In this document: in pieces, positions 13,011 to 26,747 of the stretch
How the letters are laid out: every line of letters begins with the position of its first letter
How positions within the stretch are numbered: the stretch's first letter is position 1
The notes under the pieces: model-generated
Told to the model about the DNA's origin: nothing
Databases searched by the model: none
What the model saw: the letters and a program-made list of their open reading frames with translations, nothing else
Made by a program: the position numbers and the translations under genes
Source: Siniperca chuatsi
Taxonomy: Eukaryota; Chordata; Actinopteri; Centrarchiformes; Sinipercidae
Direction of reading: 5' to 3'
Assembly (NCBI RefSeq): GCF_020085105.1
Contig: NC_058046.1
Coordinates: 13,915,175-13,979,174 of the forward strand
DNA: 64,000 nt

Positions 13011-14454
13011 CTGGATATCAGAGGACTTGTGATATGTCAGTGAGCAGACAAACTCCTGCAGACCACTATGAATGTGTTTGAGCAGAGAGATGCAGCTGGA
13101 TGTATTATGATACTTCCTGTCTTCTGTCTCCCTGGGAGCCCGGCTGGTATTCCTGGAAGGTGGTGATGCAGTGTCGGATTGTCGCTTCCTCTGATCTGCA
13201 GTCACACAGCGGATTCCCAGGGAGCGTGTCACCGAGGGCGGGGGGAGAGGGGTCTCAAATGCTCTGCTCGTTACTCTAAACGCTGCCTAATTAATAATGT
13301 ATCAGAGAGGACGCGCTGAGACACAGCAGGGCTCCTCTGCTTGTCACAAGCACTGACACGCGCACACGCACACACACATTTGGGAAGAGACTGATCAAGC
13401 CTCCCCCTTCCCCTCTTCTGCAGAAGCCCCCACCCAATGCTCCTCTCAATATTCAGATATAGAAGCAGAAGAGAGAGGAGGAAATAGACACCAGGCTCTG
13501 AATACAGTGCATTGTTGATGAATCTTCCATCCTGCTGAAGCCCTGTACATACATATATGTACATACTTACTGCACAGACTCTCAGCGACAAACAGGAAAC
13601 AGAGCACAACTTGTATCTTTTGGGCTTTGTTTCCGCAGCATGAATTTTCATAAGTGAAATTTTATGGTAAACTGAGCTTGTGCAGGGAGGGGTGGGAGCA
13701 GTGATGGCAGTTAGCTTCTCTAGACTCCTCTGACACACACTCAAACACACACCCACCCACACACATATCCAACCTGGATGTAGCGTGGTCCCTGGAGAGA
13801 GATGACAGGTGACACTGTGCTGGTGTTGAGGTTATGGCTCCTCCTGTCCAGTTGAGTCTCTCTGTTCTGTAGCACACAAACAATTGAGGCCTTAAAAAAC
13901 AACTACACGCATCTTTTTTAAACTTCTTTTCATTGTTTTGTATCAAATCTTATTATCCAAAAGCTGTCTGGCCAACTGTCATCTGGTGTCATTGTTGAAA
14001 ACAGTTTCGATTTTAATGCTGTTTTTTTTTTGGCTATGTAGTCTTTAAATAAAAACAAAGCCAGGTATTGTTTCCTATAACGGACCATTCAGTCATTACG
14101 ATATCCATCTATTCATGGGTTATCAATATTACTATACTGTTGTATACATATGTATTTTCTGAGACTGATAAACATCCACAGATGTTCTCTGCCTCCTCCT
14201 CTCCTTCTTTCTCTCTCTATCTCACATTTGATTTATTTGCTTCTTTGTTTGTGTTTGTCATATGGAAAGATGTAAATTTAGCCACCCCAAGGGAGAGCAT
14301 CCTCACTAGTGACACAAAAAAGACTGGAGGAACAAAAATCAGAATAACATAAGCCGCAAAAAGTGAGGGGGGTGGGAGGAAAAAGTAAAGGAGGGATTGT
14401 GGTTTGAGAGATGGGGGGGAAACAGAGAACAAGAGAGGGAGGTTTGAGATGCGC

Positions 14455-14650
14455 AGGACTCTGTAAACAGTTGACGCGTGGGCTGGAAAATTAACGCTGC
14501 ATAAATTGTGCGAAACATGTCCTATTTTCTCTCCCTTTTTTCATCTGCACCCTCTTTTAAAAGGGTTCAGGATGCAGGGCTGTCAGATGAACGCCAGACA
14601 GGCATTTTCCGACTTCGTTTGATCCCGGCTCCTTTTAAAAACACTTCCCA
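14455..14650. promoter_or_regulatory. candidate conserved non-coding element
   Basis: Complex sequence with GTAAACAGTTGACGCGTGG, AAAATTAACGCTGCATAAAT and CTTTTAAAAGGGTTCAGG; CpG content is above local background. No gene recognised. Confidence 0.28.
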
Positions 14651-15289
14651 GTGACAGAGGGGAGGCAGAAAGCAGGTCGCAGTGTGTGTGAGGTGCCGGT
14701 GGTGAGCGAGGAGGAACAGGAGAGATGAGCAGACAGGAGACACATGTAGACAGACTTTCACAGTTATCACACCCTCATTGACACTGCCTTTATAGTCCCT
14801 GCAACCAGCACCTCTCGCTGGGGGAGCGACGGGGATTTTGTGTCTGATAACTGTGTCAGCAACTCAGCACATCTGATCTGTGCACACTGGCACTGCAGAG
14901 TTATGGACAGGGAAATATAGTGAATAGCACAGGTCAGCACTGTACCCTGAAGGGCCAGTATAGTTGGACAAAAGCAGGACAAATAAACCAGAAAAACTAC
15001 AATGACTAGCAAATGGAAATGAAAATGAGTTGTGTGTCAGGCCAGGTGTGTAGGTTTAATGCGCTCAAAGAGGTATTAAGGTATAATAATTGACATAAGG
15101 AATAATGGATGGAGATTTCTTAGTGTATTAAAATCACACAACAGTTTTCCTTCTGCCCTCTTGCATGAAACAATCATATTTTTAAGGCCATTCTGTCCGA
15201 AAGAATAATCCTAACTTCTTTCCTCCTGCTATCGACTTCACCCTTTGTGTCAAACTACATCTGCCTCTGCCTGCTTCACCAGCTAATGA

Positions 15290-15615
15290 ATTCCAAGCGA
15301 GTGAAGAAAAGAAAAGAAAAAAAGCAGGGCATCTCTCATTGCTCTCCCTCTTTCTCTCTCGATCACAATAACACCATTTCCATTTATAATTTCGATAGTT
15401 AATTTGCATGAGAAAAATTAGTTTGGTGACATGCGTGATGTCCCCCCCTCCCCCATTTTCTTTTCTGCTTAATTTTCCCACTAATTATAAGCAGCAATGG
15501 CACATTATTTACATAAATAATTGTTGTTCCTTCTGTTCACTCATATTTTCCTCCTTTCTTTCTTTGTCAGAGTTGTTTTGGCATTTGTCGTCCGCAGGGG
15601 CAATTCTCCTCTGAG
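15290..15615. promoter_or_regulatory. candidate conserved non-coding element
   Basis: GATAGTTAATTTGCATGAG (an octamer-like ATTTGCAT), GGTGACATGCGTGATGTCC, GCTTAATTTTCCCACTAATTATAAG and TACATAAATAATTGTTGTTCC in one complex block between purine- and pyrimidine-rich flanks. Confidence 0.34.
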
Positions 15616-16129
15616 AACATTTTCACATCTCTCCTGACTAAAATATCTTGGATCTTGAGTGTTTTTGCCTGATGTTTGTTGTGGTGTTTTGCTGTCCTTT
15701 GATCAATAAATAGATTCATCCTACATTTTTAGTTCCCCTCAAAATTTTCTGAACTCTCATAAATAAATATGTCAGTTGTTAACACTTTTCTACTATTTTT
15801 ACTTCAAGACAGAGCACTTTTCCACTTCTCCATCCGTGACTTTGCAGAGAAGGTTATTGTATAAGGGATAAAACACAGACCTCGGATGTAAGCCGGAGTC
15901 AAGATATTTTTTGTTTGTTTATCGTCACCATTTTGTTATGGTATGGTATTTTTCCTGAGTGTATCAAGAGTGGGTTTCAGTTATATGGAGCAGGATAATA
16001 ATGTCTTGTGTGTATCACAGGTGGAGCTCTAAACTGCCCCCCTGCTGCTCAGGGAGCTTTCACAGTTCATAAAGAACAGAACAACCAAACAATCAGGCCT
16101 GTCACGCAGGCCACATTTCACATGTAATG

Positions 16130-16260
16130 CACCCTGCCACACATAAAACCTGGTAATTGATATGGATGTAAAAATTGCTCTCAGCAATTCCATTAATTGT
16201 GCCTTTTTTGTTGCTCTAGTTAATAGAAGCTTTTCATGAATTAACCCTCAAAAAGAAAAA
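16130..16260. promoter_or_regulatory. candidate conserved non-coding element
   Basis: GGTAATTGATATGGATGT, CAATTCCATTAATTGTGCC and CTAGTTAATAGAAGC cluster within 100 bp. No coding frame. Confidence 0.3.
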
Positions 16261-18840
16261 AAAATGTTCAATGTGCTCTTGTATTGACTGGAATTCCTAA
16301 GAGGCACAATTCACAGTAATAAGTATACAAAACAATTAAGGAAGTTGAAAGCTAAAAGTGTCTCTCTGTGGCTTTTCATCATTAGCTGTATATATAATAA
16401 CTACAAATGAGGAGAAAATCAAAAGATGTTCACAATTTTGAGTCTTTATAATATTTGGAGATTATTTACACAACAAATTATGGGATTTTTCCAACACTTG
16501 TATATGAAAGTCTGTCTTTATTATATATTTTTTATTACTGTCATCATATCCTATGAAAAGACCAAAACTGACAATATGTAGGTCCATCTTTTGCATCTTC
16601 CCAACCTGTCTGTGACACTCAGCTGCAAGCCTAATAGCTCCTACTAATGACATAATTATTTAAAAATGCATCACAAAAATCTACTTTTATTCAAAATATT
16701 TAAAAGACTCAGTAATTTCTTGAGACAGCTGGGCACTGTAGATTTTATCAAACGTTACTCAAAGAGGAGTAAATAGTGTATTTGTTGTATTTTCAGCAGT
16801 GGATTAATACATATTTGGTGCTTTAATGAGTATTTAAGGCAACAGGACAGTGAATGTGGGATTGACTCAAAATAAACAGTATCCATGGACATTACAATGA
16901 AGGAACATGTCACCCAGTGCAAAAATGTGGCTCATTTATGTGTTTTTAATAGTTATTGGACAGCAATTGAGTTCTATGGCACAGAGGAATAAAGTCAGGC
17001 TTTGGCTACAAAGCCAATACTTGTTAGTAGGATCAATTCATCATTGGTTTTGGTCTTTTCATTGGATTGTTTGCAACAAGAAAATGTAAAATATAGGCAA
17101 CCTCATCCTTAAAGTGCAATTAATGACAATCACTGCATACTCAGACTGATGGATTGTATAATTCTGCCTTTAATTGTTCTTTTACCCCACAGTCCTGCTA
17201 AGCTCTGATGTGAAGGCCCAGTTTGTTCTCGGTAACAAGGGGAGCGAGAAGTCATTGGGAACAAGGGGAGAGGGCTGCGTGTGGGGTACACACTTTTAAT
17301 TGAGGGGAGGAAAATGTGCATCAGTAGTGTTGTGAGGGGTGGAGGGCGATCTTCAGAGGCCAATTAATTTGGAATACAAAGCAGCAGTGCAATCTGCTCA
17401 GGTTTCTGTCCGGGTGCGTGGCTAGATCACACCAGCCATGTCTCTGAGGCATCCAAGATCAAATTAATTTAAACACTCCTCCACTCCTTCAACTCCCTGA
17501 GTACTAGCACCACTTCTTTCACAGTCTCTCCACCTTTTATTGCAACTCTGAACTCTCCTTAGAAAAATCTCTCCCTACAACGCAAATTCACACCATTATC
17601 CCACACAAAATCACCACACACATACACAACCACCCACAGACACTTTTTCTCTCCATCCCTGCTTTTCACAGAGCAACCCATAGAAAGGCGTCTATCAACT
17701 CAGCCAAAAATAGCAAGACTTTCCTCCTCAGACTGCTGTCTATGTGCCCAGCAGAGAGACACACTGAAATGGCCAAGGCTCAGCCACCCATTCCTGGATT
17801 TGGTCTTCTAACTCTCTGCAGAGACACACACAAAGGGAATCAGACCATTTGTGCGCTTAACAGTGCAATCTTGATATACCTGCTAGCACTAAAAGTGCTT
17901 TATTCTTTTACAGTCAGCAGCAGAAAAAGCCAGAGATTGACATGACAGGTCAAGACAAACTTTTTAAAAAGTCTGGATTTAGTCTACTAACAATTTAAAT
18001 ATGCATTTTGGATTGTGTGCATTGTCTTAGTGGGTGTTTCATTTCTTATGGTTCTAAATTTATGTTTCCAGAGGTTATGTTTCATTGTTACACTTGTAGA
18101 AACGACCCGCACTAGACCTTAAGCTTAAACTGACCTTCTTAAGCTCATGATGAATGCTGTGCACTCAAGAGGATGAAGGTCTGAATAAGAATGGAACAAA
18201 AAGGAAAATTGTGATATATGTCTGTGCTGATGAAGGCCTGAGTAAAAGCAAAGAGATAAGGAAGGCTTACAAAGAGGAGAAACCTAATTGTGGAGGAAAG
18301 AGAGGGTTGCAGGATTGAGCTCCTCTGTGAGATGGTTAATTTATAAGACTGGTGGCGGGGGTAACGTGACAGGCCAAGTAATGGTAAGGAATAGTTTGAA
18401 AGATTCCTTTGTCTCTCAGGTCAGGCATCCATTCACGTCACTCAGTTCCCTCTTCTATCTTCTTTTTCTCACGCTCCTTTTTTTGTTTTTTTCGGTCTGT
18501 CTTCCTTAGTGGACACTCTTGTATTCCCATCCACCGCAGAAGTAATCAGTCTTAATCATGGTAATATATATATATTTGCCTTGGCTCAACCAGGGAGCAG
18601 CATCCCAGGGCTGGGTCGAGTTGTGTCCTGTTTACACTGAAGCCCGGGAGGTCTTTTACCTCAGGAAACCAGGGCGGGATGAGGGACACCATGTTGGTGT
18701 TTTAGAAAATTATACACATTATGATTCTGTTATATGTTTTTATTTTCCTTTTCACCTCCATTTTTATTCATGATAAATCTGACAACAGATTTTCTGTCTC
18801 CTGTTGAAGTCGGCCTATCTCACTCAGTCACCCTTGCTCT

Positions 18841-18875
<35 letters not shown>

Positions 18876-18994
18876 TCGCTTCCTCTCTCACCCTCCCTCT
18901 TTCTTCCACCTCTCTCTACCTCATTGCCAATGCAGGGAGCATAGCTGCAGCCATAGACCTCTACGTGGAAACACCCAACAGACAAGAAAAATGA
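16261..18994. other. gene-free interval
   Basis: Unassigned sequence with one (TG)n microsatellite and pyrimidine-rich patches at 17.45-17.7 and 18.4-18.5 kb. Nothing else seen. Confidence 0.6.
18844..18874. repeat. (TG)n microsatellite
   Basis: Uninterrupted TG repeat of about 15 units inside a CT-rich stretch. Confidence 0.97.
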
Positions 18995-19560
18995 CGACCA
19001 GCGCAATCTCATTTTCTGAGGGGCTGCAAGTCAGGCAGGAAATGGCTATTATTCCATCGACACTGTCGGTATTAAGTTATTTCCTTCTCTAAATACGAGA
19101 ATGTTCATGAATATCTATTGAGTTCCAGGTGCGAGCGCTGGAGGTTTTGTCGCCACACACTCAGATGATTGCAGCCCTATATTCTGCCCGGTGCACCCTC
19201 ACTTCTTTTTGATTGAAGTGAAAGACAATGGTAGTGGAAATTGGCTAATAAATCCAGAGGAGGCAAAGGCCTGTTTGAGAAATACTGCCAGCTCATGCAT
19301 GCTTTTTAAGAAGAATAAAACCTCCTGGCTCTCCTCAACCTTATATGCTTTTCTAAAAGGAGGTGACCAGGCTAAATGGTTAAATCTCCCTTGCCCGGCC
19401 CAGGCGATGTTTTCAACAACTTTGCTTACGTTGGTCGAACACAATTTTGCAGTGTGGTCAAAGGGATGGCCACCATATTTACATGTAAACAGCATCTATA
19501 TTTCATGGGAATGAGATTATACATTTCTGCCGATAAGTACGCCAGCAACGGTGAGACAGA
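18995..19560. promoter_or_regulatory. candidate conserved non-coding element (long block)
   Basis: About 560 bp of balanced, non-repetitive sequence with frames of 98-107 codons open on both strands in overlapping registers. No recognised domain, no consistent start context and no splice pair. Long frames on both strands of AT-moderate DNA can mark constrained regulatory sequence as well as coding sequence. I favour an enhancer but cannot exclude an exon. Confidence 0.33.
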
Positions 19561-22500
19561 GGGTGCAGCATGGAAAGAGAAGAAGCTCATGACAGAACTA
19601 AGGGTCATTTGCATTTGTTCTGCATGTGCTTCTCTCATTCTGCCGTTGGCTGTGCGCTTTGTTTATCATGAATCAGAGCCATATAGCTGCCAGTCATGAG
19701 CAGAGGCAGGGAGGTAAAAGCTGGAGGAGGACGCAGAGAAAAGGAGGGCAGGAGTGCAAAGAGCCGGGGAAAGCTGTAGGATGATGACCTGCAGCCAATC
19801 TAGGATTTGAGTGACCAGTTACCTCCCACTGCACAGCGACACAGAAGGCAGCCTGCAAAAAAAAAAGAGAGATCTGTGGAGCTCTGCTTACATGTGTCCA
19901 GTCAGAGGCAGTCCATCGTAGAGAAGAGATGGGGGGCAGAATTGATTGAAGGTGGTGGACCATAAATGAAGGTATTGATTTCAGGGTCAGAGTCGCAGGA
20001 TGAGGTCTTGAAATAAATTGAAATAAACATATCAATACATCAAGTATATTACACCCCAAGCACACACATACTCTTTCACAGATATATGAACCTTGTTTAG
20101 CCTAATAGATGGTTGATTAATTTACAAGTAATTTATAGATAACTGGATGAAAAAAGTAAACTAGGCCATCATTTCTGATTATGATTGTTTTAAGCATCTG
20201 TTTTTGTGAGGAATATTACATGCCTGCTGATTTAGGTGAATTAGTAATTACTATTATTATAATGGGGTTTTTTTAATCTCTTAGCAATATCTGCAATAAT
20301 ACAGACACTACAACGCAGCATGTGCTTCTTCATACGTCATTATTTTCTGTTTTAAGAAGATTAACTGTAGTGAGTCATTCTGTCAATTATTATGCGCTGT
20401 CTTCAAAAAATGATTTTAAAACACAAATTTGAGAATAAAAAGAATTTAATAAAAAGCGGGTGTGAGTGATACCAGTCACTTTTTGAAATGTGAAAATCCA
20501 TCTCATCTGCATAATAAAAGAATAAAGAGAGCACTATAAAGTGAGCACTCAGAAAAGGTTAAAGCACTTCCAATTTATGGGTCAAAGGGAGACGTTTTAG
20601 CTGGAAGAGCGGGAGAAATTACTTGGCTGGGAGACCAACAGAATCTCAGTGTAAAGACATGGCAGCCAATTAAGAGAAAGGTCAGACCATAAAAGAGGAA
20701 GCAGCACAGGAAAGGCTCTGCACACAAGACAACGGCATCTCCTCCTTTTCAACAATCTCTTACTCCCCAATCTCTCTGCTGCTCGCAAGATGTCTTTATA
20801 CCTTTTATAACGACAATTTGTTTTAATAACCATGATTCATAGATGATTATTCAGATGAATAAAAGTTTATGTCCAGCTGCAGGGGAATTGGCAGCCCAAC
20901 CCTGTTCAAGCATTACTGTATATTGAATTAAACCGAAACTTTCTGAGAAGGAATTAAATAAACATGCTGTACACAAAAGGCCTGTAAATCCAGAGGATGA
21001 TCTATGCTGCTAAACCAAACCAACATGGCTGCTGATCTTCAACATAATCACCCTTACTTAAATGTCTGTAGTTCTAAAGATGTAACAAATGGGTGCAACA
21101 ATTTTGCCTCATCTAAAATCAATGTAACCTTGCTGTGTCTGCCTAATAAAATACAGACTGTCTTTTGTCTCTCTTTTGTTTGAATAAAAAATTCATTGCA
21201 TAAATATTTTAAACCTACCCCCATTTCTCCTTACCAGAGCCAGTTTCTGCTACATGACCTCACTTAAAAATCAAAAACAACTGGAACTGCATAAAAATTA
21301 CAGAAAAAAGTTAACCACACAACCACACGATCATATAATGCCCATTTTCTGGTGACATCTTTGGTGACAAGTACTTATTACTGTCTTCAAACTTCACTGC
21401 CTGAGGATGATTTCAACATCAAATTGACTTGTTTTTGCTCAAATGCTAACTCATGCTAACTACCCAGTACTTCTTCTCTTTATTCCAAACAAACCACTAT
21501 TGTACAACTTATATCTGTTATGCACCAGAAGATTTTCCCTGAGAAACATTGACTGAGAGTATTTGGAAAAGCAGTGTTAATCCTTAAACCTGAAATAACT
21601 GATTTTTCACCTAGGAAAGCGTGCTAGCAAGCAGTTGCCTATTTTACACATCCAGCAGTTAGGGCGCAACATTAGCATTTATTTATTTATCTGACGAATT
21701 TAAGTCCAATATTCACTCTCCGTTTAGCTCTGTTTTGGTCTCCACCAACTCTTGAGAAAAATATCTGGCTCTTTAGCTGCTAAATGCCCCACTATGTTCA
21801 CCAGCTAGTCCCTAACTTTGTCTGTCTGCCATTTGGTGCTGGGCAGGTAGTGTACAGTGGGTTTTTAGAGATGCATTTTAGCAACCGGCACTAGCAACAA
21901 TTTTACCGGAAAAGATCATTTTTAAGTGAAATAAGTGAAAATCTACATAATGAATGATCAGTTTGCTCCACCATATCCTGCACTCTAGCCACAGAAAGCC
22001 AGTACATCCTCATTATGACGGACTAATAATGTTTTTCATTCAGTACTAATGAACAAGTCAGAATTAAACGGTCGTTGCAATAATTGCAACTGCAGCAGTT
22101 AATCTGTCTCAATAGTCTCCAAGCCACCAGAAAACAGTTGTTTAACCATGTGCATTAAACCCCAGCAGATACACACATGCACACACACAATGTGAGAATG
22201 ATTTAAGATGCTGGGTGGTTGGTGGGGTGAAATGTCCCTCTGTAGTTTTGTCATGAATGATACTCAAATGGCTTGTGAAAATAAAAAGGTTTGATATTAA
22301 TCTACTGTATTCCTTCTCACTCTCCCTTTCGGTCTCACAGTGGTGAATGTGTTCATGTATGCATGCATGTATGCATTTCTGTGTCTGTGTATATTTCTTG
22401 TTTCATCACCTCCACATCACAGCAAGGACCTCCTGTTCCTCCAGGGGCTTCAGGTTGGCCTGTCTCCTTCAGCAACAACATCATAGGTCGCACCACAAGA

Positions 22501-24880
22501 CTTGCCCAGCAGGAAGTCAGATCATCATGGCTGTGAAACAGTCTCATTTTGAAAGGTTTCTGGTTCCTCGTTCCAGCTCCCCTGGACACAGCCTTCGCCT
22601 TCACCTTACGACCAGTCAACCATGGACTCTTTTTCTTGCCTCATTTGTCGAATATAGTTTCTGCTTTGTCCAGGTGGTGGCAGGTGGGGGTGGAGTTGTC
22701 AGGTCCAGCAATTCTCAGAAAGGAAGAAGCATACGGGGCAAATACTATCACAGGGAACATATGCGTTCTAAAGGATGGAAGTCTTTTGGAGTCCTAGATT
22801 ACATTTGCCAAGGTAATGAGACAGAACAAAAGCTGTCTAATATCAAGCTGTTCAAATGTATTCCTCATGTACTTAACACTGCTTTTTTTCCCCAGAGGCT
22901 GAGAACCGACAGTGATTATATCTTTCCTCTGTGAGAAACCAGGGGAAAATGTGATACTTGTGAAGTTGCCTCCAAAATGAGAACTCCAACATTACAAAAA
23001 GACACCTAATTACAGTTATAATACTTTTAAAAAAAGATATTTGGTAACATAAATAATTAACTTGACTATACAGAATCATTTTTGGAGAAAGATGTAAAGA
23101 ACTTCTTTACAATATGTACAGATTTTTGTTTGGCCAAAAAAACTAAAAAAAAAAAGATAATTGTTCATTTAACACCAAAGTTCAAGTAATATCAATACAT
23201 GGTAACAATAACACCTTGCCCTGTCCTTGCTTTCCAACCCCTTCTGAGCAGCTGGGCAGGCACATGGGCATGGGAGCGTGGCATGAGGAATGACATGTGT
23301 AATGGGAAGTGGCGTGACAATTAGGGTGCTTATGTGGTACTGGAGGTGGGCTGGGTGTGGAAGGGCAGCCAGGATCCCTGCTGTACTAAAAACTGGCATG
23401 ATAGATCTTAAACGCAACAAAATGTAAAACACATCTCTTCCTGTGTGCCTTAACATTTTCTCGGGGAAGACCAACATTTTACAGGGGTTTTGAACAGCTA
23501 ATGTAAGAGCTTTCAAGTGTAATATGAAAGATGAAGATGTTGCATTATGTTACTTTAACATGTCACATGTTCAATAAAATTTGTTTGTAGGAAAGAATCT
23601 GGACATCAGGGACTAAGTACAGTTCACAGCGTCATCATACTGAGGCCCACTGCCAATTACATTGACAGGGACTTACTGCCAAAAAGGACAAGGCAATGAT
23701 GAATTATGAAAATGATGAAGAGATGGAGGGAGTGAAATCATCAGCAAATAAAAGTTAGAAAAAGCTGAGGCTGAAAAAATCTAAGCATTTTTTTTTTCCC
23801 TCAGACGTATAACAGCTCATGGTGGCTCTTTGACCTCAGCAAACTACTTCCCTTTCTTTAATGCAGACAATCCTGATCCTGGGTAGTGACAGCACCCTGA
23901 CACCCTGTCACCTCCCTGCTCTCTCTCCAAGGAGCTCCTTTGTTGTATGTTTCACATCTCTGAGCCTCCAGAGCTGATGGGAGAACAACTGGCACTGTCC
24001 TGTCTGATGCCTCTGTCTGTTCACTCCCCTCCATTTTCAACATTCCATTTGGTTGGCTGCAGATTACAAGTTTAAAAATGGGGGAAAAATCTGAGGGTGT
24101 GAAGTAAGAAAGAAGTGAGCTTACCAGACCTATGTAGCCTGCTCCTCATCTTTGCTTGAGGCTAGAATCTCCAGACTACATTAGCTGCTACCAGCATAAC
24201 ATACCCGAATCTCAGGCCAAGCTGTTGGCGGTCGAGTTGCATTGTGGGTAATGTAGGTGCCAGGTTTTGAAAAAGAATGTGTGGAATAAAAAAGCCAATA
24301 TCCCTGGTTCTGCTGCATTGATTTTGATCCTTTTTTTTATCTCCATAGTGAGTCATCCAATGTTATTGGAGTACAATGCTAAATTGGTGGAGTACTCTTT
24401 TAACATAGCAAAAAGAAACTATGTTTACAATGAAAATGGGACCCCTGTAAACTGAATAAGAATATACACATTTCAAAAGCTAAATCCAAGCATGACAGCA
24501 CAAGCTAGCTGACATGCTCTTAATACCTTCATATGTCCACTAACTCAGGCAGAATGTGCAATACACATCTTGGTAAACCAGCTCTAAAAGTGCATTTCAG
24601 CTAGAGTCCTATTTTGTGAACCACAGAAATCTGCCCATCAGTGAAAATATATTATTAAAATATTAGCTGATGAATCTTTGTCCTAAGCATGGTGAACTTG
24701 TGTTGATGGTTAAATGTTAAATGTCTTCTTTATAGGTAGTTTTCTGCTGGCACTATATAGCAGTTTAATCTTTGTTAGGACCGTACAGTATGGGGGCCAT
24801 GCTGTTCTTTAGACAGCAGAGCAGAATGGGAGGCTACGGTAAAGAGGCCTCACTCTAGGGGTCTAGGGTTTTGGCAGCAG
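19561..24880. other. gene-free interval
   Basis: Contains a probable repeat at 21.42-22.08 kb. A plus-strand open stretch at 22,347-22,934 (195 codons, first 30 from TGCATGCATG-type low-complexity DNA) has no recognised domain. Otherwise unassigned. Confidence 0.55.
21420..22080. mobile_element. probable interspersed repeat, unassigned
   Basis: Phrases such as CTCTTTAGCTGCTAAATGCC, CACCAGCTAGTCCCTAACTT, TTGGTGCTGGGCAGGTAGTG and TTTTAGCAACCGGCACTAGC are characteristic of a frequent percomorph repeat. Borders are uncertain and there is no open frame. Confidence 0.45.
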
Positions 24881-24895
24881 AATGTGTTTACATTG

Positions 24896-24921
24896 TAATT
24901 AGGACTTAATTGTCCTAATTA
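24896..24921. repeat. inverted repeat with TAATTA homeodomain-like cores
   Basis: TAATTAGGAC (24896-24905), spacer TTAATT, and GTCCTAATTA (24912-24921): a perfect 10-bp dyad whose outer ends carry TAATTA cores. Confidence 0.9.
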
Positions 24922-25214
24922 GAATCCCCAAACCCTGATTACTCAAAGCCTTGCAACCTGCTGAGCCAAACAACCTGATTTCGCTTCAGTCGTCAATCTG
25001 GACACCCTGCATAATGCTTGTTCCAAGAGCATGGTGTAATATTTATATAATTTTCCAAAAGGCTCGGATGACTATGAAGGGACTACTCAAAACTGCCCAG
25101 GGAGCATTGAGAAAAATGGATTTTCCTGGAAATGTGTTTCTTGCCTAAGGCTGTCTATATGTTAGCAGAGGAAAGGCCCGTAGAGACAGAGGGGAAGCCT
25201 TTGTCACAAACTGC

Positions 25215-25300
25215 ATCCTACACGAATCCTCTATTGATTTTTATTGAGCAGATTTTATAAGATCAATTTTCATACGATCACGTCACATTTTCCTTTCACC
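25215..25300. promoter_or_regulatory. candidate conserved non-coding element
   Basis: CTCTATTGATTTTTATTGAGC, then GATTTTATAAGATCAATTTTC and ACGATCACGTCACATTT: repeated ATTGA/TCAAT half-sites plus a CRE-like CACGTCA. Confidence 0.28.
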
Positions 25301-26747
25301 CTCCATCCCATGTCCCCCTTTTTTTCCTTTGTCTGATTCTCCAGTTCAGCCTTCACCAAAATCAATGTCATGGGCATCTGTCCTGGCCTCTGTGGGGAGG
25401 GAGGGGGGCAACAAGTGGAACATAAACACACCTGTGTCCCTCACCCTCTCTACCAGCCCTCATGAGGCTGCTGGGCAGAAGGCCCCATCAGCGGTCCATC
25501 TGAGCCCTGTAGCCAGCACTGCCAAGCCCAGCTCCCAGTAGAGCACACTGGGCTGACACTCCAAACAGTGTGTGGGGACATTGGACAGGCTGGCCGGCTG
25601 GCTGGCTGCTGCTGCTGTGCTGGAGGGAAGCATGGAGCATGTCAAACCACAGCCAGTCTCTCCTGGGGCTCTGTGTGGCTGGACAGGCCTGACGCTCTCA
25701 GGCACGCGGGGCTGAATCGATCCACAGCCAAGTCATGAGAGGCCACCACACATCAATGACAGCAGGGAAGGAGCATATCAGAATGTGCTCAGTGCCTTTA
25801 AACTGTGATTTTTGACATATTGTACTTCAACGTCAGGCTTCCACTTTCTCAAAGTTTTTCTCACTGTATTTTTTTTTTGTTATTATCTAATCCAGTTTGA
25901 AGCTGGGCCAAATTTAGTGAATGTGCATAAGAGACATTACCTATATCTTTAAAGTCGAATTAAAATTTACATTTATTTTTGCTAAGAAATGAGTGTCTGT
26001 TTTGACAGTAGTGTGCTTAAAGTACACACACAAAAATGTATTGTAATTTATTAGCAAAAATAATCAAGAAGAAATTCATTTTCTTTTCTTTTTTTCTGCA
26101 GTGACAGCGCCCCCCACATTAGTGTTCTTGAAGGGGGCGTGAATATTTGGTACCAACTGATAATATTGGCAGGCCTACTAGTTGTGGTAGTTTGTTTGTT
26201 TGGTGAAATATCTGTGTGGGCAGGAACTAAAATAGTGCATAATATAATTTCACAGGGTAACATAGTCTATAGAATGTTGAGGTGACAGGACTGCCGGTTT
26301 CTGTAAGTTTTGATAGTTTGGCCATTTGCCAGCACCACAACTGGACCCAGTAAAGAGAGACAACTGACGGCAGGTAGACCCGCCTCCTTTGTATATGCAT
26401 GTGGGATGAACACAACATTGAGTGTACAGGAGCTGTCAACAGCAGATATAACATGACCGAAAAGTACTGCCTATTGGGAATCAGTGCAGACGTTGTCTTG
26501 CTAGTTTCCACTTTCCAGATCTGAGTGGAACACAAACTTAAGCATACAGTGGGTCCTCCCAAATGTCAAATTTTGTAAAGGGACAGACTGCTTAAACTGC
26601 TAATGGTATATAACCAACATGATGTGGGCTTGTTGAAAAAAAAAAAACAGTGTGTCTCCTAGCAATGCCAGCCCTCAAATGTTAGTCAAATGCTTCCATG
26701 GGAAACTCCCGCCCAGATGATAATGTATATGAAAGCAGTAAAATTGC

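Larger units (their letters stand above)
9313..14454. other. gene-free interval
   Basis: Contains the (TG)n at 10.48 kb, a retroposon tail at 12.7 kb and a hAT-like fragment at 12.9 kb. A complex patch at 10,125-10,250 (CAATTAAGAGGGCCATCCAC mirrored by GACATGGCCCTCAACTC) may be regulatory. No gene supported. Confidence 0.6.

Noticed and set aside
13271-13762. Minus-strand 163-codon frame as a gene
   Set aside because: Contains runs derived from CA-rich sequence and has no recognisable domain or splice context.
22347-22934. Plus-strand 195-codon frame as a gene
   Set aside because: It starts in TGCATGCATG low-complexity DNA, and a second frame and a minus-strand frame overlap it equally well; no domain recognised. 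A proline/glycine-rich patch after a CACATCACAG acceptor-like site at about 22,422 was considered as an exon but has no partner.
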